Assembly: GCA_019918135.1 (NCBI GenBank)
Contig: WBZZ01001188.1
Coordinates: 56,001 to 120,000 of the forward strand
From: Paulinella micropora
Lineage: Eukaryota; Cercozoa; Imbricatea; Euglyphida; Paulinellidae
Length of the DNA: 64,000 nt
Direction: 5' to 3'
Below the pieces are notes generated by a model. That model was not told the origin of the DNA. It worked only from the letters and a program-made list of their open reading frames with translations, and made no database searches. A program made the translations under genes and the position numbers. This document shows, in pieces, positions 10,174 through 19,660 of this stretch. The stretch's first letter is position 1. Each line of letters begins with the position of its first letter.

Positions 10174-10836
10174 GGGTTCCACGCCAAGGCCGAGCGCCAG
10201 CCAAGGACGCTGGTCGAGGTCTTGGGGGCAGAAGGCCTGGCACTGTACTGTAGGGTCCGTACCTGTACCGGCAAGCGGCCGCAGGGTTGCGTGTGTGTGC
10301 TGACGATAGCTTGCCCCGGCCTGGGGTTGGACCCCCGCGCGTAGTTCTTTTTGGTGTCAAGAGCCACCACGTGGTGAATAAAGACCTGGGGCTACTGTGT
10401 TCTCGAGTTTGTCAGAGTGTTCTGTCCGGCCGGCACAAGGCCCGGGGAGGGAGGGGGCGCCGGCGTCCGGCCGCACGCAGGGTGCCTTCCGAACGTGCTG
10501 TTTTACTTGGTTTTTACAGTGGCTGGCTACACAGCCGGGAAAGGTGTGGACGGAAATAAGTGGCCGTGGTGAGCAGGGCACGAAACCACCGCCCGCAGGG
10601 AGGGCGGGGGGGCGCATGCCCTTGGCTGGGGCCGGCCAACACACACAAGGGCGTGCCGTACGAGGAGAGGAGAGCGCCCCCCCCCCCCCCCCCGTGCCGC
10701 ACGGGGGGAGGGAGAGCGCCCCACCCCCCCCCCCCCCCGCCCACGCGCGGCGACGGCACGCACACGCCCCGAGCGGACAGTGTGTGTGACGGCGCTCGGC
10801 CCGCGCCCGTCCCCGGCCAGCGCCGCCTGGCTAGGG
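10174..10836. other. 3' UTR and gene-free stretch with poly-C runs
   Basis: No supported gene. It contains an AATAAA at 10377-10382 and poly-C runs near 10676-10693 and 10725-10738 embedded in a repeated GTGCCGCACGGGG / GGGAGAGCGCCCC context. Confidence 0.45.
10377..10382 (+). terminator. poly(A) signal AATAAA
   Basis: AATAAA about 200 bases after the TAG of the gene at 9166-10173. It is the only such signal in this gap. Confidence 0.45.
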
Positions 10837-11005
10837 CGCGCGCCACCAGGCGCAGTGGGCCGTCGGCACGCGGCACGCGCCCGGGAGACTGGGGCGCGCC
10901 ACCAAGCGCAGTGGGCCGTCGGCACGCGGTACGCGCCCGGGAGACTGGGGCGCGCCACCAGGCGCAGTGGGCCGTCGGCACGCGGCGCATGTCCGGGAGA
11001 TGGGG
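10837..11005. repeat. 56-bp tandem repeat, three copies
   Basis: Three consecutive units starting near 10837, 10893 and 10949, each built on GCCACCAGGCGCAGTGGGCC followed by GTCGGCACGCGG. The copies differ at only a few positions. No coding role is evident. Confidence 0.85.
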
Positions 11006-11129
11006 GCGCGCGCCAGGGACGCCGCTCGCTCGGGCCTGCGTCCACCAGGCCATTATTCGCTTCGGTCGGAGTGCCCCAGATGAAGGCTGCCTCTCCCACA
11101 GCCCTTGCTGCCGCTCTCACCGTGGCTGT

Positions 11130-11610
11130 CCACCACTTAGTCACTCTGACCGTGACTACTCACCCCTTCACGTCACTCTGACCGTGACTACTCACCACTT
11201 CGTCACTCACTCTGACCGTGGCTACCCACCACTTCGTCACTCACTCTGACCGTGACTACTCACCACTTCGTCACTCACTCTGACCGTGGCTACCCACCAC
11301 TTCGTCACTCACTCTCACCGTGGCTACCCACCACTTCGTCACTCACTCTGACCGTGACTACTCACCACTTACGTCACTCTGACCGTGACTACTCACCCCT
11401 TCACGTCGCCCTCACCTGGGCTACTCACCCCTTCACGTCACTCTGACCGTGACTACTCACCACTTCGTCACTCACTCTCACCGTGGCTACCCACCACTTC
11501 GTCACTCACTCTCACCGTGGCTACACACCACTTCCGTCACTCTGACCGTGACTACTCACCCCTTCACGTCACCCTCACCTGGGCTACTCACCGCTCACGC
11601 CACTCCCACC
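11130..11610. repeat. 34-bp minisatellite, about 14-16 units
   Basis: Head-to-tail units built from CTCTGACCGTGACTACTCAC and CACTTCGTCACTCA, with variants (CTCACCGTGGCTACCCACC, and shorter versions ending CCCCTTCACGTC). Shorter and longer units alternate. It is non-coding in any convincing frame. Confidence 0.85.
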
Positions 11611-11845
11611 GTGGCGGCGGCTCACTCACCGCAGCCTGTCATTGCCGGCTCCCACGCTGGCTAGGGGCGTGCCCGCCCCCCGCGCTCCCGCCCCCGCACT
11701 CGCGCTCCAGTCAGAGGGGAAGAAAAGCGCGGTGTCGGGGGAAGTTGCCCGGGCCCACCCGTGAGGGGAGGCGGACGGCGTGAGCCCCTCCCGGGCCGGC
11801 TGCCGGGCGGCGGGGCCGCCCCCCCCCCCCCCCGGCTTGGGGCTC

Positions 11846-13055
11846 TCACGGGAGCGCCGTGTCCCCGGCCGCGCTGCCCCCGCCGGTGGTGAGGAAGGCC
11901 CTGCACTCCTGTAGCAGTTCCCACGGGGTCTGTGCGGTGTAGGAAGTGACGACGACGAGCCAGCGGTCGCACGCGGCGGCCGCGGGCGTCTCGACAGCCA
12001 CGGGGCTAGCTTCTTCTCCCGGTGGGTTCAGCAAGCACCGCCGGCAGGCCAGACACTCGAGCGGCCTAGCCGCCACGAGGCGGGCGGCCCCACCCCCCAG
12101 GTCCTCGAGGTCGAACACGTTGGTAGGGCACACGGACCACAGCTCCAGCGCGCGTGGTGCCGGGAGCGGGCGTGGCTGGACCTAGACGCTCGACACCTTG
12201 CGGGGGGCGCGGGAGTCCCGGGAGGCATAGCCCTTGGTGACCCACAGCCGGACCCAGACCTCCTCGCCCGGCAGGAGACGGCAGAGCACCTGCCGTTCGC
12301 CGCCGGCGGCCACCCGCGCTTCCGGGTAGCCGGGCACGGGGCGTAAGTGGGCGAGGGCACCTCGGTCACGCCCCAGAAGGCCTCTAGCGCGCGCAGCTCG
12401 TCGTCGGTGAAGAGGTCGAGCTCCTTTTCCTCGTCCGGCGGCGGCGGGGGTTCCGCGTCGTCCAGGTCGGCCGGGCGCAGGCCCAGGCCCGCCAGCACGG
12501 TCTGGGCCGCCAGCCGCCCGGCCTCTGTTTGCTGGAGCGCGCGGGCGACTCCTGGTCCAGCCGGGCCAGGACCTGCGCGCGCGCTCGGCCCGACTCCGCC
12601 CGCAGGGCACCCAGCCTGTCCCGGAGCAGCGCCAAGGGCGGGGCGGCGGGGGGGGCGGCCGCCGCGTGGGCTACCTTGAGTTCCAACAACGCACTGTTCG
12701 CGGGCGTCAGAAACGAGGGCGTAGCCTGCTCCCAGGGCACGACGGGCAGGCCGGCCAGCACGGCCGGCGCCACGTCTACCCGCACGCGCTCTAGCAGATG
12801 CACGAGGTCCAGGTTACCCAGCGAGTTGAGCGGCTTCGACAGGACCTCGACGTAGCTGACCGCGGCGGCCGGCAAGAAGTACAGCGCCTGCAACAGGGCC
12901 TGCGGCAGCAGCGGCGTCTCCACGCCTGCCAGGAGGAACGCCGCCGTGCGTCCGTCCGCCGGCAACGAAGGTAGGTGGGCGGCGGAAACGCTGACCGCCC
13001 GCGCGGCGCGCCGGACCTGCGACCCACTGAACCGGGCCCAGGCCTCCTGGTCCAT
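11846..13055 (-). pseudogene. RNA polymerase Rpb3/RPAC1/RpoD-type subunit, disrupted
   Basis: The ATG at 13055 begins a protein matching the alpha/Rpb3/RpoD family end to end. The N-terminal part (FLLAGVETPLLPQALLQALY, then AVSYVEVLSKPLNSLGN and a His-containing helix) fits the family's dimerisation domain, where small-residue, helix and evP-V-i-N-S-l-de signatures occur. Further on, LLPGEEVWVRLWVTKGYASR matches the conserved pGq-l-a-KGigk segment. The end has CPTNVFDLEDLGG, then CLACRRC (paired cysteines as in archaeal subunit D) and WLVVVTSYTAQTPWELLQEC, the family's final strand and helix. Coding shifts frame near 12525 and near 12345, and a TAG at 12182-12184 lies just before the last domain. 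The role would be assembly platform of a DNA-dependent RNA polymerase. It is divergent from the kinase-like gene at 13337. Confidence 0.75.
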
Positions 13056-13158
13056 GGGCCGTGGCTGGCCTGCGCACTCCTTCGCCGACCCCAAAACTCG
13101 GTCGGTCCGCCTCCCTTCCCCTCTCCCTTCCCCTCTCTCTCTCTTCCTTTGGTCCCGG

Positions 13159-13173
13159 CCCCCCCCCCCCCCC
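13159..13173. repeat. 15-base poly-C run in a divergent promoter region
   Basis: Uninterrupted C run between the RNA polymerase subunit gene (start 13055, minus) and the kinase-like gene (start 13337, plus). It is preceded by CT-rich sequence (13108-13150). Confidence 0.8.
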
Positions 13174-13336
13174 TGGCCCCTACCGGCACGCCCCTTCACT
13201 CCGCAGTAGGGGAGGAGGAGGGCGGGGGTGTGCTGGGGAAGGAGGGGGCACCCTGGGGGGTAAAGGAAATCCGTGGCCAGAGGGAGAGCCAAGGCCATCC
13301 GCGCCAAGCCGCAGCCTCTCTACCTACTCAGGGAGG

Positions 13337-14868
13337 ATGAGCGCGGCCGCCGCTCCCCCCGTGAAGAAACGCAAGGCAGAACCCAAGGCGTCACCCCCCC
13401 CCCCCCCGGACCAGCCCCGCGCCGAACGCCCGGCGGACGAGTCGCTATACCCGTTGGGGCCCAGATTCGTCTGCACCACGAGCTGTCTTGATTGCCGGCG
13501 GCCAGCACAATGTGCAGCCTGCCGGCAGTGCCAGCTGTTTAGCCTATTCCAGGAAAGACGTCACTGCTCAGCCGACACGACACAAAAGGTTGAGATGTAT
13601 GTATTAGCGGAACAGGTCATGCTGGCGGGTGCCGAGCCGCTTCGCGTACACAAGCTGGTTCCAACGAGGGTAGCGCTCTCGGAGACCGGGGCAGTGCAGG
13701 AGTGGCTGCGCTCCTATTCCTTGTTCGTCACGACGGCTGAAAAGTTCGAGAGGTGTGGAATCGGCTACGGCCGGGATGGGCGCCAAGCGGAACAGCGTCT
13801 GATGGACGATTCTGTTCTACTCCTGCAACAGCACGGGCTGGTGCTCAGAAAGGTCGATTGCAAGCCCTGCGCTCTGCCGCGCTCCTCTCAGAACGTTCCA
13901 GCGGACTGCGTAGAGTACCTGTATCTGCAACACTCGCTAGCCGCGCAGGGGCTTGCCGCTAAGGCGCACGGCTACCTCCGGGTAGACGCCCCCCTGCTAC
14001 CCAGCGGAGGAAACAGCCCGAACGGCGGTGGCCCCGCCGGACCGGCGGGGGATAGCAGTGTCGTGAACGCGGAGGATGATGATCCCCTGGACTCGGAATA
14101 CTTGGAGCTCGTGTTGGAAGGCGACGACGCGGGGGGGCCGGCACAGGTAAGCCGCGCTACGTTCTGGCTCGTGACTGATCTCGTCTCGGTGGGGCTTTCC
14201 TTTAGCATCGACCTGCAGACAACAGCAACTACAGGCAAGCTCCGGGTCGATGCCGCACAATTCGAGGCCTTTTTGATAGAGCTGCTGGATTTCTCGGCCT
14301 GTGTCATGCCGTGTTGATTGCGGATCTGACGCTTTACGACATCGAGCTGAGTGCCACCTCCCCCGGCTTCCGGCTGCAATCTCTGGACCCGAAGCAGTGC
14401 TGGTGGTTTTGGTTGCACGCCGGGTTGCCAGTGGATAAGGAGCGGGAAATCCAAGATGCCATCAAGCTGTGCAACCTGCTGAGCCTCGTGGTTAACTGCT
14501 TCTGCACAAGCACCGGAAGACGACGCACTCAGCGCAAGAAACTGAGGGCTGTTGTCTGGAAGCTTATACTACCCCTTATCAGGGTACCAAACCCCAGACT
14601 GCGTGTGCTACAGTGCGCTGTCTGGTGGCAGCAGGGCTGGGACAAGAAAGAAAGCCAGCTGTCCCGGGCTAGGCGATACCTCGGGGATTGTAAATCGGCT
14701 GTGCTCCAGGGGTTGGCGGCGGTAGACGCCTGGTGGGATCCATCAAGCGGAGAGCGGGAGTATTTATTAACGACAATGGATGAGTTCTCTACATTCACTG
14801 AGCAAGACTTCACTGTTAGATGCGTCGAGAGCTTACTACGTGTACTGATTCGGCTAGCCAAATCTTAA
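13337..14868 (+). pseudogene. kinase-like protein, first tandem copy, frameshifted and lacking catalytic residues
   Basis: The ATG at 13337 starts a basic leader with a nuclear-localisation-like PVKKRKAEPK, followed by a cysteine cluster (CTTSCLDCRRPAQCAACRQC) shared with the next gene. The kinase-like part has a Lys-bearing strand (GLVLRKV), a helix with a conserved Glu (CVEYLYLQHSLAAQGLAAKA), a hinge-like FWLVTDL and the catalytic-loop region. The frame ends in a TGA at 14315-14317 exactly there and continues in another frame from about 14308. In the continuation the loop reads ADLTLYDI where its neighbour has ADLKPANI, so the catalytic Lys and Asn are replaced: a degenerate copy even without the frameshift. 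An insert near 13990-14150 is rich in Gly and Asp. Confidence 0.65.
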
Positions 14869-15279
14869 GGTCCCGGGCAGACATGAATGCCGGGGCCGGC
14901 TACCGAGGCTTTGCATTCTCTTGTTCGGTAGCAGTCCGTCGAACCAGTACGGGGCGTAAAGGAGTCCTGTGATCGTACCAATCTTGTGCGGCGGATGGGG
15001 GCAGGGCCGGGTTTTACTGAGGACGGAGGGGAAGGAAAGGGCTGGGCCGCGGAGGGGAGTGTACGGTGGGAAAGAGGGAGGGCCAGGAGAGAAAGGCCCT
15101 CTGCGCGGGGGAGCGCAAGAGGAAAAGGAGGGGGGGGGGGTTGGAGGGGGATGCCGTCCCCCCCCCCCCCCCCCAGGGGATATAAACGTCAGGGCCCGGG
15201 GGCGATAGAACTCCGGCGCCCGCCCCCCCCTCCACGCCCCTGCACCCCCCCCCCCCCCCCCTCCCGAACGCACAGAGAG
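14869..15279. other. intergenic between tandem kinase-like genes, two long poly-C runs
   Basis: Holds an 11-base G run (15130-15140), C runs at 15158-15174 (17 bases) and 15245-15261 (17 bases), and GATATAAACG at 15179-15188 as a possible TATA-like element about 100 bases before the ATG at 15280. No supported gene. Confidence 0.45.
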
Positions 15280-16747
15280 ATGTCCGTCCCTTCCCCCGGC
15301 ACGAGTGTCAACGCGGGCCAGAAGCGCCCCCTCCTAGCAGGCCCTTCAATGGCCCCCGGGCCCCCGCGCTCGATTGCTGCTGACGGGGCATCGGCTGGCT
15401 CGCCGGGCCCAATACCACCGCGTCTGGCGCCGGCCGGGCCACACAACACCATGCCGCCTACACACCCCCTGGCCCTAGGTTTGTGTGTGAGTCGCGCCGG
15501 CGCTGCCACGGGTGTGCGCAGCCAGGGCCGTGCGACCCCTGTCGGCCGTGCCAGCTATCTGCGCTGTTCCTAAATGTACAAACCTATCCCGCCGACGTTA
15601 AGAACCAGGTTACCCGCTGGGAACCCGCTGGGAACCCGCCAAGCATGAACTGAAGTCAAAGCAGCTACCACTCTATCCGGGCCCAAGGCTTCCCGCGTGG
15701 TTGCAAGCTCTCTCTTTCTTCGTAGCGACCGACGAAGACTGGGCGAGTTGCAAAATAGGCAAAGCTCCCCATTCCCAGGACGAGCAGTCCTTGGCCAAGG
15801 ACTCCGTCCTGCTTCTGCATCGCCGCAAGCTAGTGCTCAAACGCATCGGGCAGCAGGGGAGCCCGCGGCAACCTTCGGCCGCCCAATTAGAGTATCTGGG
15901 TCTGCAACACCGCCTGGCAAGAAGGGGGCTAGCGCCCAAGGTGTACGGCTACCTCCGCGTCGACTGCAAAGGTGGTAGTACTACGTTCTGGCTCGTGATG
16001 GACCTCGCCCGCGCGGGGGCCGCCCTTACCCTAGACCTAGAACAAGCGAACGGGTTGAGGGTCCGGCCCCCCACCAAGGAATTCGGGAGCTTCCTGGCGA
16101 GGGTGCTAAGCTTCTCGACCGACATTGTCCCGCTGTTGATGGCCGATCTGAAGCCTGCTAACATCACGACGACGGCTGAACCATCGGGTTTTCTTGTGCT
16201 GGATATGGACCCTCATTACCTGCTGTGGCTCGACCCAGCGCCTTCCGAGTACAGAGCTACCATCATGCTATCCAACCTGCTAAGCTTTGTGGCCAACAGC
16301 TATAACCGTACGAGCCCAGCCTTGGTAGGTACTATTTGGCGATTTATGCAGCCCCTACTGGTAGCCCCAACGGGCCAGGCAGACTTTGAGCGCTGTGTTG
16401 AGTGGTGGAGCCAGAGCCTGTCCTTGGGGATGTTCAAAAGGCGGACCCAGTTCTGCCAGGCCAGGCACTACTTGAGGGAATTTACCATGCATCAGGGTGC
16501 CTTGCACGAAATGCCTACTACTACTACTGGTGCTCAGTATCGCATTGATTGGCTGCCCAACGAGATCGGGTATTATGTGCACTGGTGGAACGAAGAGGGT
16601 CGAAGAGTTCACTGGAAAGGTACAGACGGGAAGGATTGCAGCTGGGACGCCCAACTAGTCCCGCCTAACACTGGGAAGCCTCAGGTAAGACAATTTCTAA
16701 CGGTGCTGGCCCGGAGAGCCGCGTGGTGGGACTACGGGATTAGTTAA
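15280..16747 (+). pseudogene. kinase-like protein, second tandem copy, two frame breaks
   Basis: The ATG at 15280 opens a Pro/Gly/Ser-rich leader. Coding moves to another frame near 15476 and continues with the same cysteine cluster as the upstream copy (RFVCESRRRCHGCAQPG, CRPCQLSALF). Near 15611-15632 an 11-bp tandem duplication (CCCGCTGGGAA twice) pushes it out of frame. The kinase-like domain is then intact to the TAA at 16747: Lys strand LVLKRIG, Glu helix AQLEYLGLQHRLA, hinge FWLVMDLA, catalytic loop ADLKPANI (Asp at 16145-16147, Asn at 16160-16162) and a DFG-position VLDMDP. The C-terminal lobe is rich in Trp and Tyr (GYYVHWWNEEGRRVHW). Phosphotransfer to protein is the family role; substrates are unknown. 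An ATTAAA follows at 16807. Confidence 0.65.
15611..15632. repeat. 11-bp tandem duplication causing a frameshift
   Basis: CCCGCTGGGAA occurs twice in direct succession. Comparison of frames on both sides shows the coding signal before and after the duplication fits a single unit, so the second copy is a recent frame-breaking mutation. Confidence 0.75.
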
Positions 16748-17140
16748 GAAGCTGCCTATTTAAGCCTGGCCCGGTAGCAGCCGGTGGCAACCGCTGTGGT
16801 GGCCCGATTAAAAGCCAGGTTCTTTATTACAAACCATGGCCTCGGCCTGCCCACCGGCGGAACCCGGGTGGGAGAACCGACGGAGGATTTGACTGCCACG
16901 ATGCTCGCACCAGGCCAAGTCCGGCGAAGCCACGCAGGGGAGTTACTACTTGCACTGCCGCCGGGCCCCGGCGCACACAGCACCTCTGGAGGCCGCTGGC
17001 GGCGGCCTAGACAGTGCTGGTTAGGTGGCAGCCGCTGGGTGGACCAGGCACACTACTCGGGGCAGGAGAGCCAGGCAGGCCTGGCCTCGCACTGCCGGTG
17101 CGGCGGGCGGCGGCCAACCGCCAGCTGGGGGCCGCAAATC
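16748..17140. other. convergent 3' ends, no supported gene
   Basis: Contains ATTAAA (plus, 16807-16812) and TTTATT (minus AATAAA, 16823-16828) only 11 bases apart, the 3' ends of the kinase-like gene and of the minus-strand methyltransferase remnant. The rest shows no convincing frame. Confidence 0.45.
16807..16828. terminator. pair of convergent poly(A) signals
   Basis: ATTAAA on the plus strand at 16807-16812 and AATAAA on the minus strand at 16823-16828 serve the two genes that converge here. Confidence 0.45.
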
Positions 17141-17808
17141 TTAGGCCTGTCCGGCGGGCCGGCGAGACACCGCGCTCCAAAGGAGGAAATCAAAGGCGAC
17201 CCCCTGGTCCGCTCTGGGCTCGTGCACCAGGTTGTAGAACGCAGCCCGGTCGAGCGGGCCCAGGCCAAAGGCCGAGAGCTCATAGCCAGCCTTAGTCAGC
17301 CAATCGAAGACAGCCAGCGCGTCGCTCTTGAAGCGGACGGGGTCGCACACGTGTGGCCCACGGCTGGCCCTCCTCGCGGCGGCACCACCTGGCTCGGCTG
17401 TACTCGACCACCGCGTAAATCACGCGCCGGGCCTCGAAGAGGGCGCGCAGGCCGGACATAATCTCGAACTCGCAGCCCTACGTGTCCAGCTTGAGGACCA
17501 GGCTGGTATTAGCGGGCACCAAACTCGCGGCGTGTACCAGGTCGATCTCGACGGTCGCCGGCAAAATAGCGGAGGGCGGCGTCTCCTCCTGGCCCCCGGC
17601 GTACGGCCAGGTCCCGGAGCAGCCGTTGCGCACGCGCGCGCGTGTGTGCTGGGGCCTGCTGTGGTTGCCCGCCAGCACGTGGTGCAGGCTAATCCTAGAC
17701 AGCTCGCTTGCGGCGGCCGCGGCCTTGATGCAGGCCAGGCAGTGGGGCTGTGGTTCCACCGCTCTCGCACTGATCCCAAGAGAAGCGGCTAGGAGCGTGT
17801 AGAGCGCT
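17141..17808 (-). pseudogene. FkbM-type methyltransferase remnant, 5'-truncated
   Basis: The minus-strand frame starts abruptly with ALYTLLAASLG, followed by VEPQPHCL, the second SAM-binding motif of FkbM-family methyltransferases, then GNHSRP, a GT/NG-rich strand, IDLV, and the family signature LKLDT. A TAG at 17478-17480 follows immediately, where the family usually has Glu or Gln (LDT-x-G). Downstream GCEFEIMSGLRALFEARRV and VVEYS continue the family. Near 17360-17400 the frame shifts into FDWLTKAGYELSAFGLG and LVHEPRADQGVAFDFL, typical of FkbM C-termini. The glycine-rich first motif (D-GANxG) is missing: upstream of 17808 the sequence is the poly(A) region of the neighbouring gene. The family transfers methyl groups to sugars or similar acceptors. 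This copy cannot be functional as read. Confidence 0.75.
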
Positions 17809-17811
17809 TGC

Positions 17812-17817
17812 TTTTAT
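17812..17817 (-). terminator. poly(A) signal AATAAA, minus strand
   Basis: TTTATT on the plus strand 16 bases past the TGA of the nuclease gene. It abuts the truncated 5' end of the FkbM remnant. Confidence 0.5.
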
Positions 17818-17832
17818 TAGATACCCCAACCT

Positions 17833-19230
17833 CTACCTCTGTCCGACCGCCGGCGGGGCCCGGCCGGTGTGCCCGGCCCACACCGTCCGGCAAAACTCGC
17901 GCGCGGCCCCGAGCATAGCCTCCGGCACGCACGCTACCCGCACACCGTAGGTGCCCACGCACACCACGGCGGAGCGCGGCGGCTGCGGCTCGGCCGCCAG
18001 GTCGTACGTGAGTTCGAAGAGGGCGTGGCCCAGCGCGGCCTGCACGAGGAAGCGGTTTTCCTCCGTGTCCGCCCACGTGCGCCAGAGCACGTGCACCAGG
18101 GGCGGCGCCCGCGCTTGCTCCCCGTGCGCCCGCCCGGCGGACTGGGCCTTCTTGAGCTCCAGCAGCCACAGGCGGCCCGCCGAACAGCGCCAGACCTGGT
18201 CAATGCTGCTTGCCACCACCAGCGACTGGCTGTGCACCACGACCTGCGCGGCCACGGGCAGGCCGAAGCGAGCGAACAGGAAGGAGATTGCGGTGGCCGT
18301 CAGCGGGTGCACGCGCCGCAGCTCGCGCCCGGCCAGGAGGGGCAGCCCCGTTCTGGCCCGCAGCTGCCGCGCGAACCGGGCCCGCTCGGCTGGCGGCGCG
18401 CCGTCCCACAGGCGGTAGTCCCGGGACCAGAGCGCGCCCGCCAGGGCTGGCTCGCGCGCGCCCGTCGCTATGCGCACGAGGGCGTTGAGTTGCTGATCGA
18501 CCACTATGGCCTGGCCCCGCCTATACAGGCACGACTGGGCGCGGGGGTGGCCGGCCGCCGCCGCGCGGGCCACCCATTCACCGAAGACGGAGGGCGCGGC
18601 CGCGCCCCGCGGTGGACGAGGCACCCGCGTGCCCCAGACAGCGTCCTGCAGCCAGGCATGCAGGCCACGCAGCGGCCGGCCGTGGTAGTAGAGCACGAAA
18701 CTGGGGGGGCGCGCGCGAAGGGCGGCCGACACCTGCGGCCGCCGGGGCGGGGGCAGGCCCCCGCCCTGCTCGCGGCGGGCCTCGGGTGGCATTCTGGGGG
18801 GGGGGTTGGGTGCGGCGAGAAAGGCGCCCGTGACCTGGAACTCGAGCAGCAGGGCTAAGCCGGCCTCGGACAGCCCGGTGCGCACGGGCGGCTGCTCGAT
18901 CGACTTGCTGGCCCCCAGCACGACAGTGTCCACCACCACTACAGTGTCGAACGTCGACCTCAGGATTTCGGCCAGGTCTAAGGTGCTCAGGGTGGCCAGG
19001 ACGACACCTGCAAAGTCCGGCTCGGGCGGGGGGAGAGACACCGCCTCCGGCGCCACGACGGGGCGCGCCTGACGAGGCGGTGGCTCTGGCCCGGTCGCAG
19101 TGGCCGCGGCCAGCTGTCGCAGGCCTTGTCCACGGGGGGATGGTCGGGGAGTGGTACGTGGCTTTTTGGGCCTTTGTGCCACCACCGAGCTCGGACGAGC
19201 GCGGCGGCTGCTAGCAGTGCCTCCCATCAT
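17833..19230 (-). CDS. PD-(D/E)XK nuclease superfamily protein
   Basis: Intact 465-codon frame from the first of two adjacent ATGs (19230) to a TGA. The N-terminal 100 residues are disordered and basic with a nuclear-localisation-like RPKKPRTTPRPSPRG. The C-terminal half has the nuclease core: SSIDQV (Asp about residue 344), then LWLLELKKA with Glu 358 and Lys 360 in an E-x-K, and NRFLVQAALGHALFELTY carrying the Q-x-x-x-Y-like motif of RecB/Cas4-type members. The family cuts DNA with metal ions; in large DNA viruses such enzymes act in replication, recombination or genome processing. A longer start at 19527 would add only Gly/Arg-rich low-complexity sequence. It is one of the few undamaged large genes here. 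Confidence 0.75.
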   Translation of the reverse strand: MMGGTASSRRARPSSVVAQRPKKPRTTPRPSPRGQGLRQLAAATATGPEPPPRQARPVVAPEAVSLPPPEPDFAGVVLATLSTLDLAEILRSTFDTVVVVDTVVLGASKSIEQPPVRTGLSEAGLALLLEFQVTGAFLAAPNPPPRMPPEARREQGGGLPPPRRPQVSAALRARPPSFVLYYHGRPLRGLHAWLQDAVWGTRVPRPPRGAAAPSVFGEWVARAAAAGHPRAQSCLYRRGQAIVVDQQLNALVRIATGAREPALAGALWSRDYRLWDGAPPAERARFARQLRARTGLPLLAGRELRRVHPLTATAISFLFARFGLPVAAQVVVHSQSLVVASSIDQVWRCSAGRLWLLELKKAQSAGRAHGEQARAPPLVHVLWRTWADTEENRFLVQAALGHALFELTYDLAAEPQPPRSAVVCVGTYGVRVACVPEAMLGAAREFCRTVWAGHTGRAPPAVGQR

Positions 19231-19370
19231 GCCGGTCGTGCTCGGAGTCGCTGCTGACAGACTTTTGGGGAGGAGCGTGGCGTACAATCCCCCCCCCCCC
19301 GGCACGCTCCCAACGGTGGGGATCCCCCCTTCCATTCCCCTCTCCGCTCCCTCCCCCCCCCCCCTCGCCC

Positions 19371-19402
<32 letters not shown>

Positions 19403-19660
19403 CACCCAGCGCGCAGCGCCCAGTGTGTCTTTTTTCCACCGGTCCGCTTGTTCGGTGCCGGGCGCAAGGTGTGCACGCCCCACGCACGCCCCACGCTCTC
19501 CCCCCTTCCCACACGCCTGCGGACCACGCCCCACGATCTCCCCCTTCCCCATGCGCCCGCGGACCACGCCCCGCGCTCTTCCCTCCCCGTGCGTACGGGC
19601 GGGCACCTGCCCGCGACGCCGGGGGCAGGGCTGCCGCGCCGGGCGGATTACGGGCCGCGC
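19231..19660. other. intergenic with 30-base poly-C and about 49-bp repeats
   Basis: A 30-base C run spans 19372-19401. From 19475 to 19595 there are about three units containing ACCACGCCCC and CTCTCCCCCTTCCC. No supported gene. The region lies upstream of the nuclease gene and downstream of the protease-containing gene. Confidence 0.55.
19372..19401. repeat. 30-base poly-C run
   Basis: Thirty consecutive C residues about 140 bases upstream of the nuclease start codon. Confidence 0.85.

Noticed and set aside
11130..11610. Regular repeats that could be read as a CRISPR array
   Set aside because: The units are directly adjacent with no unique spacers, there are no cas genes, and the setting is eukaryotic or viral.
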